This document shows positions 1 to 7,802 of a DNA stretch of 20,964 nucleotides, one piece after another. The notes under the pieces are model-generated. The model was not told the origin of the DNA and ran no database searches. It saw nothing but the letters and a program-made list of their open reading frames with translations. This DNA is from Oscillospiraceae bacterium (GTDB lineage Bacteria; Bacillota; Clostridia; Oscillospirales; Oscillospiraceae). Positions within the stretch are counted from its first letter, which is position 1; the number at the start of each line of letters is the position of its first letter. Position numbers and translations under genes: made by a program. The stretch covers positions 1 to 20,964 of the forward strand of contig JAISFB010000035.1 of the NCBI GenBank assembly GCA_031263805.1, written 5' to 3'.

Positions 1-764
1 ACGCCGCGCACCGCCGGCGAGTGCCGCACCGCGAAAGCTATGATCTCGCCGAGCTCGCGGTCGTTTACGCCCGGAACAAGCGTCGGCACGAGCGTGACGC
101 CGATATTCTCCCGGTCGCAGACTTCGATCGCGGCGAGCTTTTCTTCAAAGAGCGGCGCGCCGCGCAGCGCTTCATACACGCCGTCCGTTACGCCGTCAAA
201 CTGCATAAACACGAAGGACAGCCCGGCGCCGGCCAGCGCCTTTGTGAAGCCCGTCTCCCGCCCGAGGCGGCGTCCGTTTGAGTTGAGCTGCACGGTCTCG
301 CACCCCGCGCGGCGCGCCGCAGCGACAATTTCGGGCAAATCGTCCCGCACCGTAGGCTCTCCGCCCGAGAGCTGGACAAACGTGTTCCCCGCGTCCGCGA
401 GCGCGCGGAACGTCTCAAACAGCTCCGCGACCGAAGGCTCCGCCGGTGATCCTCCCGCCAAATCTCCGCTCTCCGCAAAGCATACCGGACAGCGCAGATT
501 GCAGCGCTTTGTGACCTCGACGAGAGCGCAGCAGGTCTTGTTGCCGGGGATAGAGATGGACGATAAATCCGCGCCCGCCGGCGGCGCGTATGACCTCCAT
601 TTATCGAATTCTTTGCCGAGGCCGCCGCGCCAGACTATCGCCGAAAACGCCCCGTGCTCCGGGCAAAGCTTATCTAAATAGACGTCGCCGCCGCGCGCCG
701 TCCGCTCCGCCGGAATACGTTTTAAGCATACGGGGCATACGCTTTCCGTTTTGCCGAGGTTCAT
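1..764 (-). CDS. Radical SAM protein, TrsS/MJ0619-like (3' end beyond window)
   Basis: The reading frame from ATG at 764 runs off the left edge, giving 254 residues of a longer protein. It has the radical SAM cysteines CNLRCPVC at residues 88-95 (C88, C92, C95) and the SAM-binding GGEP at 134-137. An N-terminal metal-site-like module comes first: CPVC at 10-13 and CPEHG at 34-38, an arrangement I associate with MJ0619-like radical SAM proteins and the TrsS family. Some TrsS members carry selenocysteine in the N-terminal region, from memory; here both CPVC positions are ordinary TGC cysteine codons. An in-frame TGA lies just upstream, so ATG 764 is the first usable start; AAGGAG stands about 12 bases before it. 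It lies 25 bases behind the two-CxxC gene, as if one operon. The substrate is unknown. Radical SAM assignment is certain, TrsS subfamily probable. Confidence 0.85.
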   Translation of the reverse strand, partial: MNLGKTESVCPVCLKRIPAERTARGGDVYLDKLCPEHGAFSAIVWRGGLGKEFDKWRSYAPPAGADLSSISIPGNKTCCALVEVTKRCNLRCPVCFAESGDLAGGSPAEPSVAELFETFRALADAGNTFVQLSGGEPTVRDDLPEIVAAARRAGCETVQLNSNGRRLGRETGFTKALAGAGLSFVFMQFDGVTDGVYEALRGAPLFEEKLAAIEVCDRENIGVTLVPTLVPGVNDRELGEIIAFAVRHSPAVRG

Positions 765-789
765 TTTATGTGATCACTCCTTGTCGCCG

Positions 790-993
790 TTATTTGTCCT
801 CAAGCTGTTCCTCCACCTCCGCCATGCGGCCCTCCGCGAGCTCGCGCGGGATGAGCACGGCGCCGCATTTGGGGCACACGTCCACATCGTGCGTAAACGA
901 GCGTCCGAGGTAGGAAAACACTGTTTTTTTCGTTTCGAGCGGGACGTTGCACTTGCCGCAGAGCCAATTTTCTTCCGGTTTTACAGCATCCAT
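790..993 (-). CDS. Small two-CxxC redox or zinc-ribbon protein (DVU_1557-like)
   Basis: This 67-residue protein has two knuckles, CGKC at 12-15 and CPKC at 40-43, 24 residues apart. That is the spacing of a rubredoxin-like or zinc-ribbon fold binding a single Fe or Zn, followed by an acidic C-terminal tail. No membrane segment or signal peptide is visible. The start codon lies 3 bases after the stop of the large flavoprotein gene, with a GAGGGAG ribosome-binding site inside that gene's end, so the two are probably translationally coupled. Between a flavin/Fe-S oxidoreductase and a radical SAM enzyme, an electron-carrier role is an inference. It resembles what I know as the DVU_1557 family of redox proteins found in the same company; a purely structural zinc protein remains possible. 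Confidence 0.8.
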   Translation of the reverse strand: MDAVKPEENWLCGKCNVPLETKKTVFSYLGRSFTHDVDVCPKCGAVLIPRELAEGRMAEVEEQLEDK

Positions 994-996
994 ACG

Positions 997-3423
997 TCAG
1001 GCTCCCTCAAATTTCATACGGTGGTAATACGCGTCGAGGACTTCGTAAGCGCCGCCGGGCGACAAGCGGTAGCGCACCCAGTAGACAAGGGCGGGGCGCG
1101 CCATAGAGCACTGCCGCGTGCCGTCGGGGGCCTCAAAACACGCGCCGGACTCGCGCGCGAGGTACAGCGCCTCGCGGATATCGGAGAGCGAAATGAGCTT
1201 GCGGTCAACGCGCTCGGCGACGTCGGGGGCGATCATGAGGCTTATATCCTCCCAAGGCTCGGCTTCCGGGAAAACGGCGGAGCCGCTTGAAAATTCCTGC
1301 GATATCAAGCGCTTTACCTCCAGACTGTTGCGGCGGCGCGTGTCAATATCGGGAATTTCCGCGGGCGCGAGGCCGAAGGCTATATCGAGGATGTGCGCGC
1401 ACTGCTTATCGCGCGCGGCGAAAACGGCGCGGCAGTTGGCGCAGTAGACGATATACGGAAGCTCCGACGCCGCGGCGCGGCTGGAGCCGATTTCTTCATA
1501 GAGCGAGGGATTCGCGAGCCTGATATTGCCGCCGTAGCCGCAGCATTTACCGGATTCGGAGAGCTCGGACAGCGCGACGCCGGACCGCGAGGCCAACGCG
1601 CGGACGGATTCTTTGACGCGCTCGTCTTCCGCCGCGGAGCACGGGTCAAATATCGCGGCGGATTGAAAATACGGGCTTCGCCCGGGCGCCCGGACAGGCG
1701 CCTTACGCGTGCTTTCCATATACGTTTCGCACGCGGCCGGATCCGCCTCCGGCAACGCATTGTGTAAACGTGTGTCGCATTCCAGATTCCCGTTCCTGGG
1801 GAGCACGCCTGCAGGCCGCGCCGTAGGCGCGTAATTTACATCACAAGCGGCCTGTTCGCAATCTGCCGCCGCCAGCATTTCATACAGCGACACGCAAGAA
1901 ATTTCGGGAAATAAATCGGCAAATAATTTTTCGCAAGTCATACAGGCTAAGACAAATACCGGCTCGCCGAGCTCGCTCCACGCGCGGCGGATAAGCGCGG
2001 AGTTCTCCTCAAGAGCTTCGTCGTCGCCGGCCCAGTACGCGGGCGCGCCGCAGCAGCCCAAAAAGACGCCGGCGTCATAGCTTCCGCGCAGCGCCGCAAG
2101 CGAAAGCGATACGTGGCGCGGGTCATACGCGCCGAGCTGACAGCCGGGGAAGAATACGTATTCGCAGGAGCCTTTTTCGTTGCACGCCGAATAGAACGCC
2201 GCGCCGTCCGACGAAAAGCGCATTTCGCGCAGCCAATAATCGTGAAGCGCCGGCGGCGCGGCGCCGGATTCGACGCGCGCGCGGCGGGAGAGGCGAAGCA
2301 GCTCTCCGACGTCTATTGACTCGGGGCAGCGGCGCTTGCAGTGGCCGCAGTCGCTGCACGAATACGCTTCGCGCGTTAACGTGTGCGAGGAATACGGCGG
2401 GTTGGCGTGAATATCCGTAAAAACCTCGGAGGCTATTTTCATCGGCAGCTTGTGAAAGCGGCGCAGCATTTCGCAGCCTTGCAGGCAGACGTCGCAGTCG
2501 CATTTCAGGCAGCGGGCGGCCTCGGCGCGGGCATCGTTATCCGTAAACGCGCCGGACGGGTCCGCGGGAGCGACGCGTGGAACGGCCTCGATCTCAGACG
2601 TATCCGGCGTCCAGGAGCACGCGGGCGCGCGGGCGGCGGGCGGCGCTTTGCCGATTTGAAAGTAAGATTCGAGAGAGCGGGCCGCAGCGCGGCCGTGTGC
2701 TATCGCATCCATAAGCTCCGCGCCCGCGAGTCCGCCGCCGAGGAAAACGCGCGGGTCGGAGGTTGACAGCGACTCGCGGTCAAGCCCCGCGAGAAGGCCG
2801 AAAGCCTCTCCGCCGGAACCCGTCGCCAAGTATACCGCGCCGAAGTCCGAAAGCTCCGAGAGGGAGGATATTTCGCGGCCAAACTGAAATTCCGCGCCGA
2901 GGGACGCGAAGCTTTGGGAAAACTCAGCGTCAAACGCGCCGAATTCCGCGTGTCCGCGCAGTGAGCCGCCCCAAGAGCTCTCCCGCTCAAACACAGTTAC
3001 ATCATAGCGTTTCAGAGCCAGCGACAGCGCGGCGGACAACCCCGAAGGCCCGGCGCCGACGACGGCGGCCGCGCCCGATTTTTGCGGTATGGCGTAGCCG
3101 TCGCGCCGCTTGTCGCGCGTAAGATTTACAACGGCGCGCTCAAGCCCGCCGAGGGCAATCGCGCCTCCGGCGTCTTTGCGCGCGCACGCGCCGGAGCACG
3201 GGGCATAGCACAGCCGCGAGACGATTTCCGGGAAGACGACGGCGTCCCGGTAAGTCTTATAAGCCGCCTGCCAGCGCCCTTTTTCCGCTTTTGATATAAA
3301 GGAGCGCACATCCAGCCCGAACGGGCACTCCCTTGCGCAGGGCGGCGGCGCGCCCGAGACGCAGGCGGAGGCGCGCGCCGATATCTCGTCCGCCTGAAGC
3401 CTACTTAAATTCAATCTTTCCAT
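997..3423 (-). CDS. FAD oxidoreductase / Fe-S dicluster / double CCG-domain protein
   Basis: This 808-residue multidomain redox protein begins with a GltD-like N-terminal Fe-S region (C21, C29, C33, C72, C76, C80), then an FAD-binding module with GAGPSG at 123-128 and a second GGGLAGA motif near 229-235. A cysteine cluster follows at 305-317 and a classical CxxCxxCxxxCP site at 356-367. Then come two heterodisulfide-reductase-type CCG domains: C428, CCG 457-459, CMTC 494-497; and C595, CCG 627-629, CANC 661-664. The last ~100 residues match nothing I recognise. The architecture fits a cytoplasmic NAD(P)H-linked flavoprotein passing electrons through Fe-S clusters to a thiol/disulfide-type site; partners are unknown. 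I relate it to the 'pyridine nucleotide-disulfide oxidoreductase/dicluster-binding' family found near TrsS. ATG 3423 has AAAGGAG five bases upstream. Domain calls are firm; the reaction is not known. Confidence 0.85.
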   Translation of the reverse strand: MERLNLSRLQADEISARASACVSGAPPPCARECPFGLDVRSFISKAEKGRWQAAYKTYRDAVVFPEIVSRLCYAPCSGACARKDAGGAIALGGLERAVVNLTRDKRRDGYAIPQKSGAAAVVGAGPSGLSAALSLALKRYDVTVFERESSWGGSLRGHAEFGAFDAEFSQSFASLGAEFQFGREISSLSELSDFGAVYLATGSGGEAFGLLAGLDRESLSTSDPRVFLGGGLAGAELMDAIAHGRAAARSLESYFQIGKAPPAARAPACSWTPDTSEIEAVPRVAPADPSGAFTDNDARAEAARCLKCDCDVCLQGCEMLRRFHKLPMKIASEVFTDIHANPPYSSHTLTREAYSCSDCGHCKRRCPESIDVGELLRLSRRARVESGAAPPALHDYWLREMRFSSDGAAFYSACNEKGSCEYVFFPGCQLGAYDPRHVSLSLAALRGSYDAGVFLGCCGAPAYWAGDDEALEENSALIRRAWSELGEPVFVLACMTCEKLFADLFPEISCVSLYEMLAAADCEQAACDVNYAPTARPAGVLPRNGNLECDTRLHNALPEADPAACETYMESTRKAPVRAPGRSPYFQSAAIFDPCSAAEDERVKESVRALASRSGVALSELSESGKCCGYGGNIRLANPSLYEEIGSSRAAASELPYIVYCANCRAVFAARDKQCAHILDIAFGLAPAEIPDIDTRRRNSLEVKRLISQEFSSGSAVFPEAEPWEDISLMIAPDVAERVDRKLISLSDIREALYLARESGACFEAPDGTRQCSMARPALVYWVRYRLSPGGAYEVLDAYYHRMKFEGA

Positions 3424-3446
3424 AGCTGCTCCTTTAGCTGCTCTTT
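3423..3446 (-). repeat. Tandem 12-base duplication containing the ribosome-binding site
   Basis: Two adjacent 12-base units (3423-3434 and 3435-3446) match at 11 of 12 positions. On the minus strand they read AAGGAGCAGCTA and AAAGAGCAGCTA. The start-proximal unit supplies the Shine-Dalgarno sequence of the 808-residue flavoprotein and its last base pair is shared with the start codon. It may be a slippage duplication; an effect on translation is speculation. Confidence 0.6.
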
Positions 3447-3477
3447 AGAAACGTCTGAAATCAAAGATGTGGACGTC

Positions 3478-3554
3478 GTCGCCCGCGTAGGGCGACCGGG
3501 CGGAGCCCGTAATTTGAGTGCATTTGAGTCCGGCTTTGCCGGGCACAAATGCAC
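3478..3554 (+). repeat. Triple-hairpin intergenic element, copy A
   Basis: Three inverted repeats follow one another in the gap between malic enzyme and the flavoprotein gene. Hairpin 1 is GTCGCCC/GGGCGAC with a 5-base loop (3478-3496). Hairpin 2 is CGGGC/GCCCG with a 3-base loop (3497-3509). Hairpin 3 has outer arms GTGCATTTG/CAAATGCAC and inner arms CCGGC/GCCGG with loop TTT (3518-3554). The same module order recurs in reverse orientation at 10916-10984, so this is a dispersed element. Hairpin 3 starts 4 bases beyond the malic enzyme stop codon and could block transcription or RNA decay, but neither strand has a T-tract after it, so a classical terminator is not supported. Confidence 0.7.
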
Positions 3555-3557
3555 GGA

Positions 3558-4760
3558 TCACGCCGTTGCCGCCGCGACGCCTGACGCGCGCGCAACTTTG
3601 GACGCTATCGCTGCTTGGGCAACGGCGGCGGCGACGGCGGGGACGACGCGCGTATCAAACGGCTCCGGGATTATATACCCGCGACCGAGAGAGTCCGGCG
3701 CGCTTTGCGCGAGAGAATACAGCGCGCGGGCGGCGGCGAGCTTCATATCGTCGTTTATATCGGAGGCGCGCGCGTCAAGCGCGCCGCGGAAAACGCCGGG
3801 GAACGCGAGCACGTTGTTTATCTGATTCGGAAAGTCGCTGCGCCCCGTGCCGACGACGGCGGCGCCGGCGGCAAGCGCTTCTTCCGGGAATATCTCCGGA
3901 ACGGGATTTGCCATCGGGAAGACTATGGGGCCCGGGGCCATAGAGCGCACCATTTCGGGCGTAAGCGTGCCGGGCGCTGAGGCGCCGATAAACACGTCGG
4001 CGCCGCGGAGCGCGTCGGCGAGGGAGCCGCGGATGCGCTCGGGGTTTGTAAGGCCTGCGACGGCGGCTTTTTCGGAGTTCAGGTTTTCGCGGCCCGCGTA
4101 AACAGCGCCCGTCCGGTCGCACAGTATGACGTTTTCGGCGCCCAGCAGGAGCAGCATCCGGGCGATGGCGATGCCGGCAGCGCCGGCTCCGTTTATAACG
4201 GCGCGGACGGCGCTTATTCGGCGCTGTGTGACGTCGAGCGCGCCGAGCAGGGCGGCGGCGACTACTATGGCGGTGCCGTGCTGATCGTCGTGGAAAACCG
4301 GGATGTCACACCGCACTTTCAGCCGCCGCTCTATCTCAAAGCAGCGCGGCGCGGAAATATCCTCAAGATTTATCCCGCCGAACGAGCCGGCGAGAAGCGC
4401 GACCGTGTCAACGATCTCATCGACGCTATGCGTGCGCAGGCAGAGCGGAACGGCGTCGATGCCGCCGAACGCTTTGAAAAGCACGCACTTGCCCTCCATT
4501 ACCGGCATCGCCGCCTCCGGCCCTATATCGCCGAGGCCGAGCACCGCCGTGCCGTCCGTAATGACCGCAACGGTATTCCCGCGCCCCGTGAGCTCATAGC
4601 TTTTCGCGGCGTCGCGGGCTATTTCAAGGCACGGCGCGGCGACGCCCGGCGTGTACGCGAGCGACAGCGCCTCGCGCGAGCGCACGTCCATCTTCGGCTG
4701 AACTGAAAGCTTGCCCGCCCATTCGTAATGCAGCTTCAGCGATTCCTTCGCGTAGTCCAT
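3558..4760 (-). CDS. Malic enzyme (malate dehydrogenase, decarboxylating)
   Basis: This 400-residue protein has the length of the short bacterial NAD(P)-malic enzymes that convert malate to pyruvate and CO2. Visible hallmarks are YTPGV at 36-40 (catalytic Tyr36), EGKCVLFK with Lys91, NLEDI with metal ligands Glu133/Asp134, the DDQHGTA signature at 158-164, a Rossmann GAGAAG at 191-196 and the late SDFPNQINN motif. Cofactor preference cannot be read from sequence with confidence. ATG 4760 has GAGGTGA upstream and lies 31 bases behind the hisJ stop, so it may be the last gene of the his transcript, although malic enzyme has no role in histidine synthesis. The C-terminal ~20 residues are Ala-rich. 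The triple-hairpin element follows it directly. Confidence 0.95.
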   Translation of the reverse strand: MDYAKESLKLHYEWAGKLSVQPKMDVRSREALSLAYTPGVAAPCLEIARDAAKSYELTGRGNTVAVITDGTAVLGLGDIGPEAAMPVMEGKCVLFKAFGGIDAVPLCLRTHSVDEIVDTVALLAGSFGGINLEDISAPRCFEIERRLKVRCDIPVFHDDQHGTAIVVAAALLGALDVTQRRISAVRAVINGAGAAGIAIARMLLLLGAENVILCDRTGAVYAGRENLNSEKAAVAGLTNPERIRGSLADALRGADVFIGASAPGTLTPEMVRSMAPGPIVFPMANPVPEIFPEEALAAGAAVVGTGRSDFPNQINNVLAFPGVFRGALDARASDINDDMKLAAARALYSLAQSAPDSLGRGYIIPEPFDTRVVPAVAAAVAQAAIASKVARASGVAAATA

Positions 4761-4791
4761 TTTGTCACCTCAAAAATCCAAGCGTTATGTG

Positions 4792-5613
4792 TTAAAGCCT
4801 TACGTCGCAAAAGCCCGACGGCGTGAGAATTTTCCTGTATTTGAAGCCGGCGGAGCGCAGCAGCTCCTCCATCTCGGGGAATTTATACGCGACGGACGCC
4901 GTGGCGTGCGCGTCGCCGGAGAGTATGACCTCGCCGCCGCGGGAGAGCAGCTCGCACAGGAGCCACGGCGCGGGGTACGGCTCCGAGCGATTTGCGCGGT
5001 ACATCGCGCCCGTGTTGACCTCGAAAAGACGGACTGTTTTCAAAATTTCCTCCATCGCGTAAATCGCGGCGTCGCGGTAACGGGGGCGCGAGTCGTCAAA
5101 AATGCGACCGCCCTCGTTGTTTTTGGCAATAAGATCGAAATGGCCGACGATATCGCATTTTGTCACCCGCGCGACGGTCGCCTCGGCTTTATAGTATTCC
5201 TCGGCGAACGCGAGAAAATCGCCGCCGAAGAGCCGGTCAGCCGTTTCGCGCTGCCCATCCGCGCCGTCGTCCACGAAGCGGTATTCGCCGTTTTTTTGAA
5301 TGAAGTGCGTCGAGCCGATGACATAGTCGAAGCGGTCCGTCGGCATATCGCCCAAGAGGTCTTGCTCCACGCCCGTGAACAGCGTTATCTTCCCGGCGTA
5401 TTTTGTTTTCAGCGCGCGCATTTCGCCGAGATAGAGGGGGAGCGTTTCCGCGGAGAGATTCCCGGTGTCGAACGGCACGGAGGTGCTCGCGTGCTCCGAG
5501 ATGCCGAACGTCTCAAGGCCCGCGTCTATCGCGGCGAGGACCATTTCCTCGCACGTGTTCGCGCCGTCGGTATATATCGTGTGGGCGTGCAGCTCGCAAA
5601 GGCCGGCTGTCAT
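4792..5613 (-). CDS. hisJ: Histidinol-phosphatase, PHP family
   Basis: This 273-residue PHP-superfamily metallophosphoesterase is predicted to dephosphorylate histidinol phosphate in histidine biosynthesis. Metal-binding motifs are visible: HAH at 9-11, GISEHA near 38-42 (E40, H41), a central GSTHF, the CDIVGHFDL segment and a late LSGDAHA. Its ATG overlaps the hisIE stop as ATGA, which implies translational coupling, and GGAG lies just upstream. PHP proteins also include DNA polymerase-associated and other phosphatases, but the length and the hisA-hisF-hisIE context make hisJ (also called hisK) by far the likeliest identity. Confidence 0.93.
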   Translation of the reverse strand: MTAGLCELHAHTIYTDGANTCEEMVLAAIDAGLETFGISEHASTSVPFDTGNLSAETLPLYLGEMRALKTKYAGKITLFTGVEQDLLGDMPTDRFDYVIGSTHFIQKNGEYRFVDDGADGQRETADRLFGGDFLAFAEEYYKAEATVARVTKCDIVGHFDLIAKNNEGGRIFDDSRPRYRDAAIYAMEEILKTVRLFEVNTGAMYRANRSEPYPAPWLLCELLSRGGEVILSGDAHATASVAYKFPEMEELLRSAGFKYRKILTPSGFCDVRL

Positions 5614-6269
5614 GTCATTTTCTCCTGCTTTATTTTATTATCGACGATGTGGCGGGAGGCGAGCTCGCGGCGGACGTCGTCGGGCGTTATGCCGGACTGC
5701 GCCATCAGAACCATCGCGTGGTAGGCTAAATCGGCGAGCTCGTATATCGTTTCGGCGCGGGAGTCTGACTGCGCTTCGGATTTCGCGGCGATTATCACCT
5801 CAGTCGATTCCTCGCCGATTTTCTTGAGTATCTTATCAAGGCCTCTGTCGAACAGATAGCTTGTGTAGCTGCCGTCCTTAGGGTTCGCCCGGCGGTCTGA
5901 GAGCATATCGTACAGCTTGTCGGCGGAAAAGGCGGAGAGGGTGTCGCTTGCGTACAGCTCGTCGTTAAAGCACGAATCGGCGCCTGTGTGGCAAGCGGGG
6001 CCGTCCTTTATTACGGAGATCTCCAGCGCGTCGCGGTCGCAGTCGGCGCGGATCGCGACGACGCGCTGAGTATTCCCGCTCGTCTCGCCCTTGCGCCAAA
6101 GCTCCCCGCGCGAGCGCGACCAGAAGACCGTGCGCCCCTCGGACATCGTGAGCCGCAGACTTTCCCGGTTCATATACGCGAGAGTGAGCAGCTTGCCGCT
6201 GACGGCGTCCGTAACAGCGGCGGGGATGAGCCCGGCGGGATCGAATTTCAGGTCGTTTATATTCAGCAT
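5610..6269 (-). CDS. hisIE: Bifunctional phosphoribosyl-AMP cyclohydrolase / phosphoribosyl-ATP diphosphatase
   Basis: The 219-residue fusion carries out steps 2 and 3 of histidine synthesis. The HisI half (about 1-105) shows GETSGNTQ near 61-68, the Mg-binding DCDRD at 76-80 and the zinc cysteines C77, C93 and C100. The HisE half (about 115-210) shows [14 protein letters not shown] and the helical [15 protein letters not shown] diphosphatase motif near 149-163. The hisF stop codon TAG is part of the AGGAG ribosome-binding site for this ATG, eight bases away, and its own stop overlaps hisJ. Length and motifs are complete on both halves. Confidence 0.96.
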   Translation of the reverse strand: MLNINDLKFDPAGLIPAAVTDAVSGKLLTLAYMNRESLRLTMSEGRTVFWSRSRGELWRKGETSGNTQRVVAIRADCDRDALEISVIKDGPACHTGADSCFNDELYASDTLSAFSADKLYDMLSDRRANPKDGSYTSYLFDRGLDKILKKIGEESTEVIIAAKSEAQSDSRAETIYELADLAYHAMVLMAQSGITPDDVRRELASRHIVDNKIKQEKMT

Positions 6270-6277
6270 TTTCTCTC

Positions 6278-7036
6278 CTATATTCTTACGTTTATTCCGC
6301 TTCGGGACAGCTCGGCCTTTAGCCCGCCGACGGTAATTTCCCCGAAGTGAAAGATCGAGGCGGCGAGGCCGGCGTCCACGCGGGGCAGCGTTTTGAAAAG
6401 CTCTGTGAAATCCGAAGCTCCGCCCGCGCCGCCGGAGGCTATCACGGGCAGCCCCGTTATCTCGCAGACCGCGCGGAGCAGGTCTAAATCAAAGCCGCAC
6501 TTTACCCCGTCCGTGTCCATTGAGTTGATAACGAGCTCGCCCGCGCCGCCGTCCTCCCCGCGCTTTATCCATTCGAGCGCGTCGAGACCCGTGTCTATCC
6601 GCCCGCCGTTCAAGAACACGTGAAACTCCCCGCCGACGCGCTTTATATCGACCGAGAGTACAATGCATTGGTTCCCGTAGACGCGCGCCGCCTCGCGTAT
6701 CAGCCCCGGATTTTTGATAGCGCCGGAATTTACGCTCACCTTATCCGCGCCGCATTTCAGTACTCGGTCGAAGTCATCAAGGCTTGATATTCCGCCGCCG
6801 ACGGTGAGCGGGATGAACACGTTTTTTGCGGTCTCGGTAAGTATATCCGTAAAAATACCGCGGTCTTCATATGAGGCGGTTATGTCGTAAAATACGAGCT
6901 CGTCCGCGCCGCCGTCCGAATACGCGCGGGCGAGCGCGACGGGCGAGGCGACGTCGCCGAGCTTTTGAAAGTTCACTCCCTTGACAACTCTCCCGGCGCG
7001 CACGTCAAGGCACGGGATTATGCGTTTTGTTATCAT
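6278..7036 (-). CDS. hisF: Imidazole glycerol phosphate synthase, cyclase subunit
   Basis: This is a 252-residue (beta/alpha)8-barrel that, with HisH, closes the imidazole ring and releases AICAR. The two catalytic aspartates are in place: Asp11 in PCLDV and Asp130 in VDIKRV; the phosphate-binding loops include VGGGI and ASGGAG. The frame stays open upstream to 7276, but that extension lies wholly inside hisA and is unlike HisF. The conserved N-terminus [11 protein letters not shown] fixes the start at 7036, which overlaps the hisA stop as ATGA. The HisH glutaminase partner is not beside it, although it commonly is, so it must be encoded outside the window. Confidence 0.96.
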   Translation of the reverse strand: MITKRIIPCLDVRAGRVVKGVNFQKLGDVASPVALARAYSDGGADELVFYDITASYEDRGIFTDILTETAKNVFIPLTVGGGISSLDDFDRVLKCGADKVSVNSGAIKNPGLIREAARVYGNQCIVLSVDIKRVGGEFHVFLNGGRIDTGLDALEWIKRGEDGGAGELVINSMDTDGVKCGFDLDLLRAVCEITGLPVIASGGAGGASDFTELFKTLPRVDAGLAASIFHFGEITVGGLKAELSRSGINVRI

Positions 7037-7767
7037 TTCTCGATCACCTGCGGGCTCTCCGCGACTTCTATCGCCTCTTGAAGATCGATGTCGCCGGTGT
7101 AAAGCGCTTTGCCCAAAATGGCGCCGTACAGTCCCGCGCCGCGCAGCGCCGCGACGTCGCCGAGCGATGAAACGCCGCCGGAGGCGATGATGTTGAGCGT
7201 CAAGCGCGCCGACAGGACGGCGTAAAGCTCTAAATTCGCGCCCGAGAGCAATCCGTCCCTCGAAATATCCGTGCAAATGACGGTTTCGACGCCGAGCTCT
7301 TGCATTTCAAGGCAAAAATCGAGCGCCGCGCGGTCCGTGAGCTCCGTCCAGCCTTTCACGGCGACGCGCCCGTCGCGTATATCGGCGCCGACGGCTATTT
7401 TATCGCCGAACTCCGCCGCCATTTCACGGACGAACGCCGGCGAAGCCGCCGCCGCCGTACCGAGCACGACGCGCCGCGCGCCCGCGCCGAGATATTGCCG
7501 CACGGCATTGGCGTCCCGTATCCCGCCGCCCGTTTCGACGTTCAGCCCGGACTCCGAAATGAGCCGCATAACGACGCCGCGGTTCGGCGCCGAGCCGTCG
7601 CGCGCACCCTCGAGGTCTACGACGTGCAGCCACTCGGCGCCCGCCGCGCGGAAGGCGAGCGCCTGCGCGAGCGGGTCGTCGTTATACACGGTCATCTGAG
7701 AGTAGTCGCCGCGCGCAAGGCGGACGGCGCGGCCGCCGTAAAGGTCGATAGCGGGCAAAAGCAGCAT
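7033..7767 (-). CDS. hisA: ProFAR isomerase (HisA)
   Basis: The 244-residue (beta/alpha)8-barrel isomerase of histidine synthesis converts ProFAR to PRFAR. Catalytic Asp8 sits in PAIDL, the second catalytic Asp in VGADIRDG near 129, and phosphate-binding GGGIR and ASGGVSS loops are present. The second Asp being followed by R-D-G-R and a conserved KGW segment fits HisA rather than HisF. ATG 7767 has GAGGTG six bases upstream. It is the first gene of the minus-strand his cluster and lies behind a good promoter at 7803-7831. Its stop overlaps the hisF start. Confidence 0.96.
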   Translation of the reverse strand: MLLLPAIDLYGGRAVRLARGDYSQMTVYNDDPLAQALAFRAAGAEWLHVVDLEGARDGSAPNRGVVMRLISESGLNVETGGGIRDANAVRQYLGAGARRVVLGTAAAASPAFVREMAAEFGDKIAVGADIRDGRVAVKGWTELTDRAALDFCLEMQELGVETVICTDISRDGLLSGANLELYAVLSARLTLNIIASGGVSSLGDVAALRGAGLYGAILGKALYTGDIDLQEAIEVAESPQVIEK

Positions 7768-7802
7768 ACGGGCACCTCGTTTTTGATCGGATGTATTGAC
7801 AC

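Noticed and set aside
40..681. Open plus-strand frame of 213 codons
   Set aside because: It is antisense to the radical SAM gene, whose minus-strand translation has intact family motifs. The plus frame gives a Ser/Ala/Pro-rich product with no family resemblance, typical of GC-rich shadow frames.
3518..3554. Intrinsic terminator for malic enzyme
   Set aside because: The hairpin is strong, but no run of T follows it on either strand and it belongs to a repeated triple-hairpin element, so a terminator label is not supported.
4762..5724. Open plus-strand frame of 320 codons opposite hisJ
   Set aside because: It lies wholly opposite hisJ and the end of hisIE, has no good ribosome-binding site, and its product is Arg/Ala/Val-rich without motifs. 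hisJ on the other strand is convincing.
7037..7276. N-terminal extension of HisF to residue 332
   Set aside because: The added 80 residues are Arg-rich and lie inside hisA in another frame. HisF begins at MITKRI, and the ATGA overlap with hisA fits the true start.
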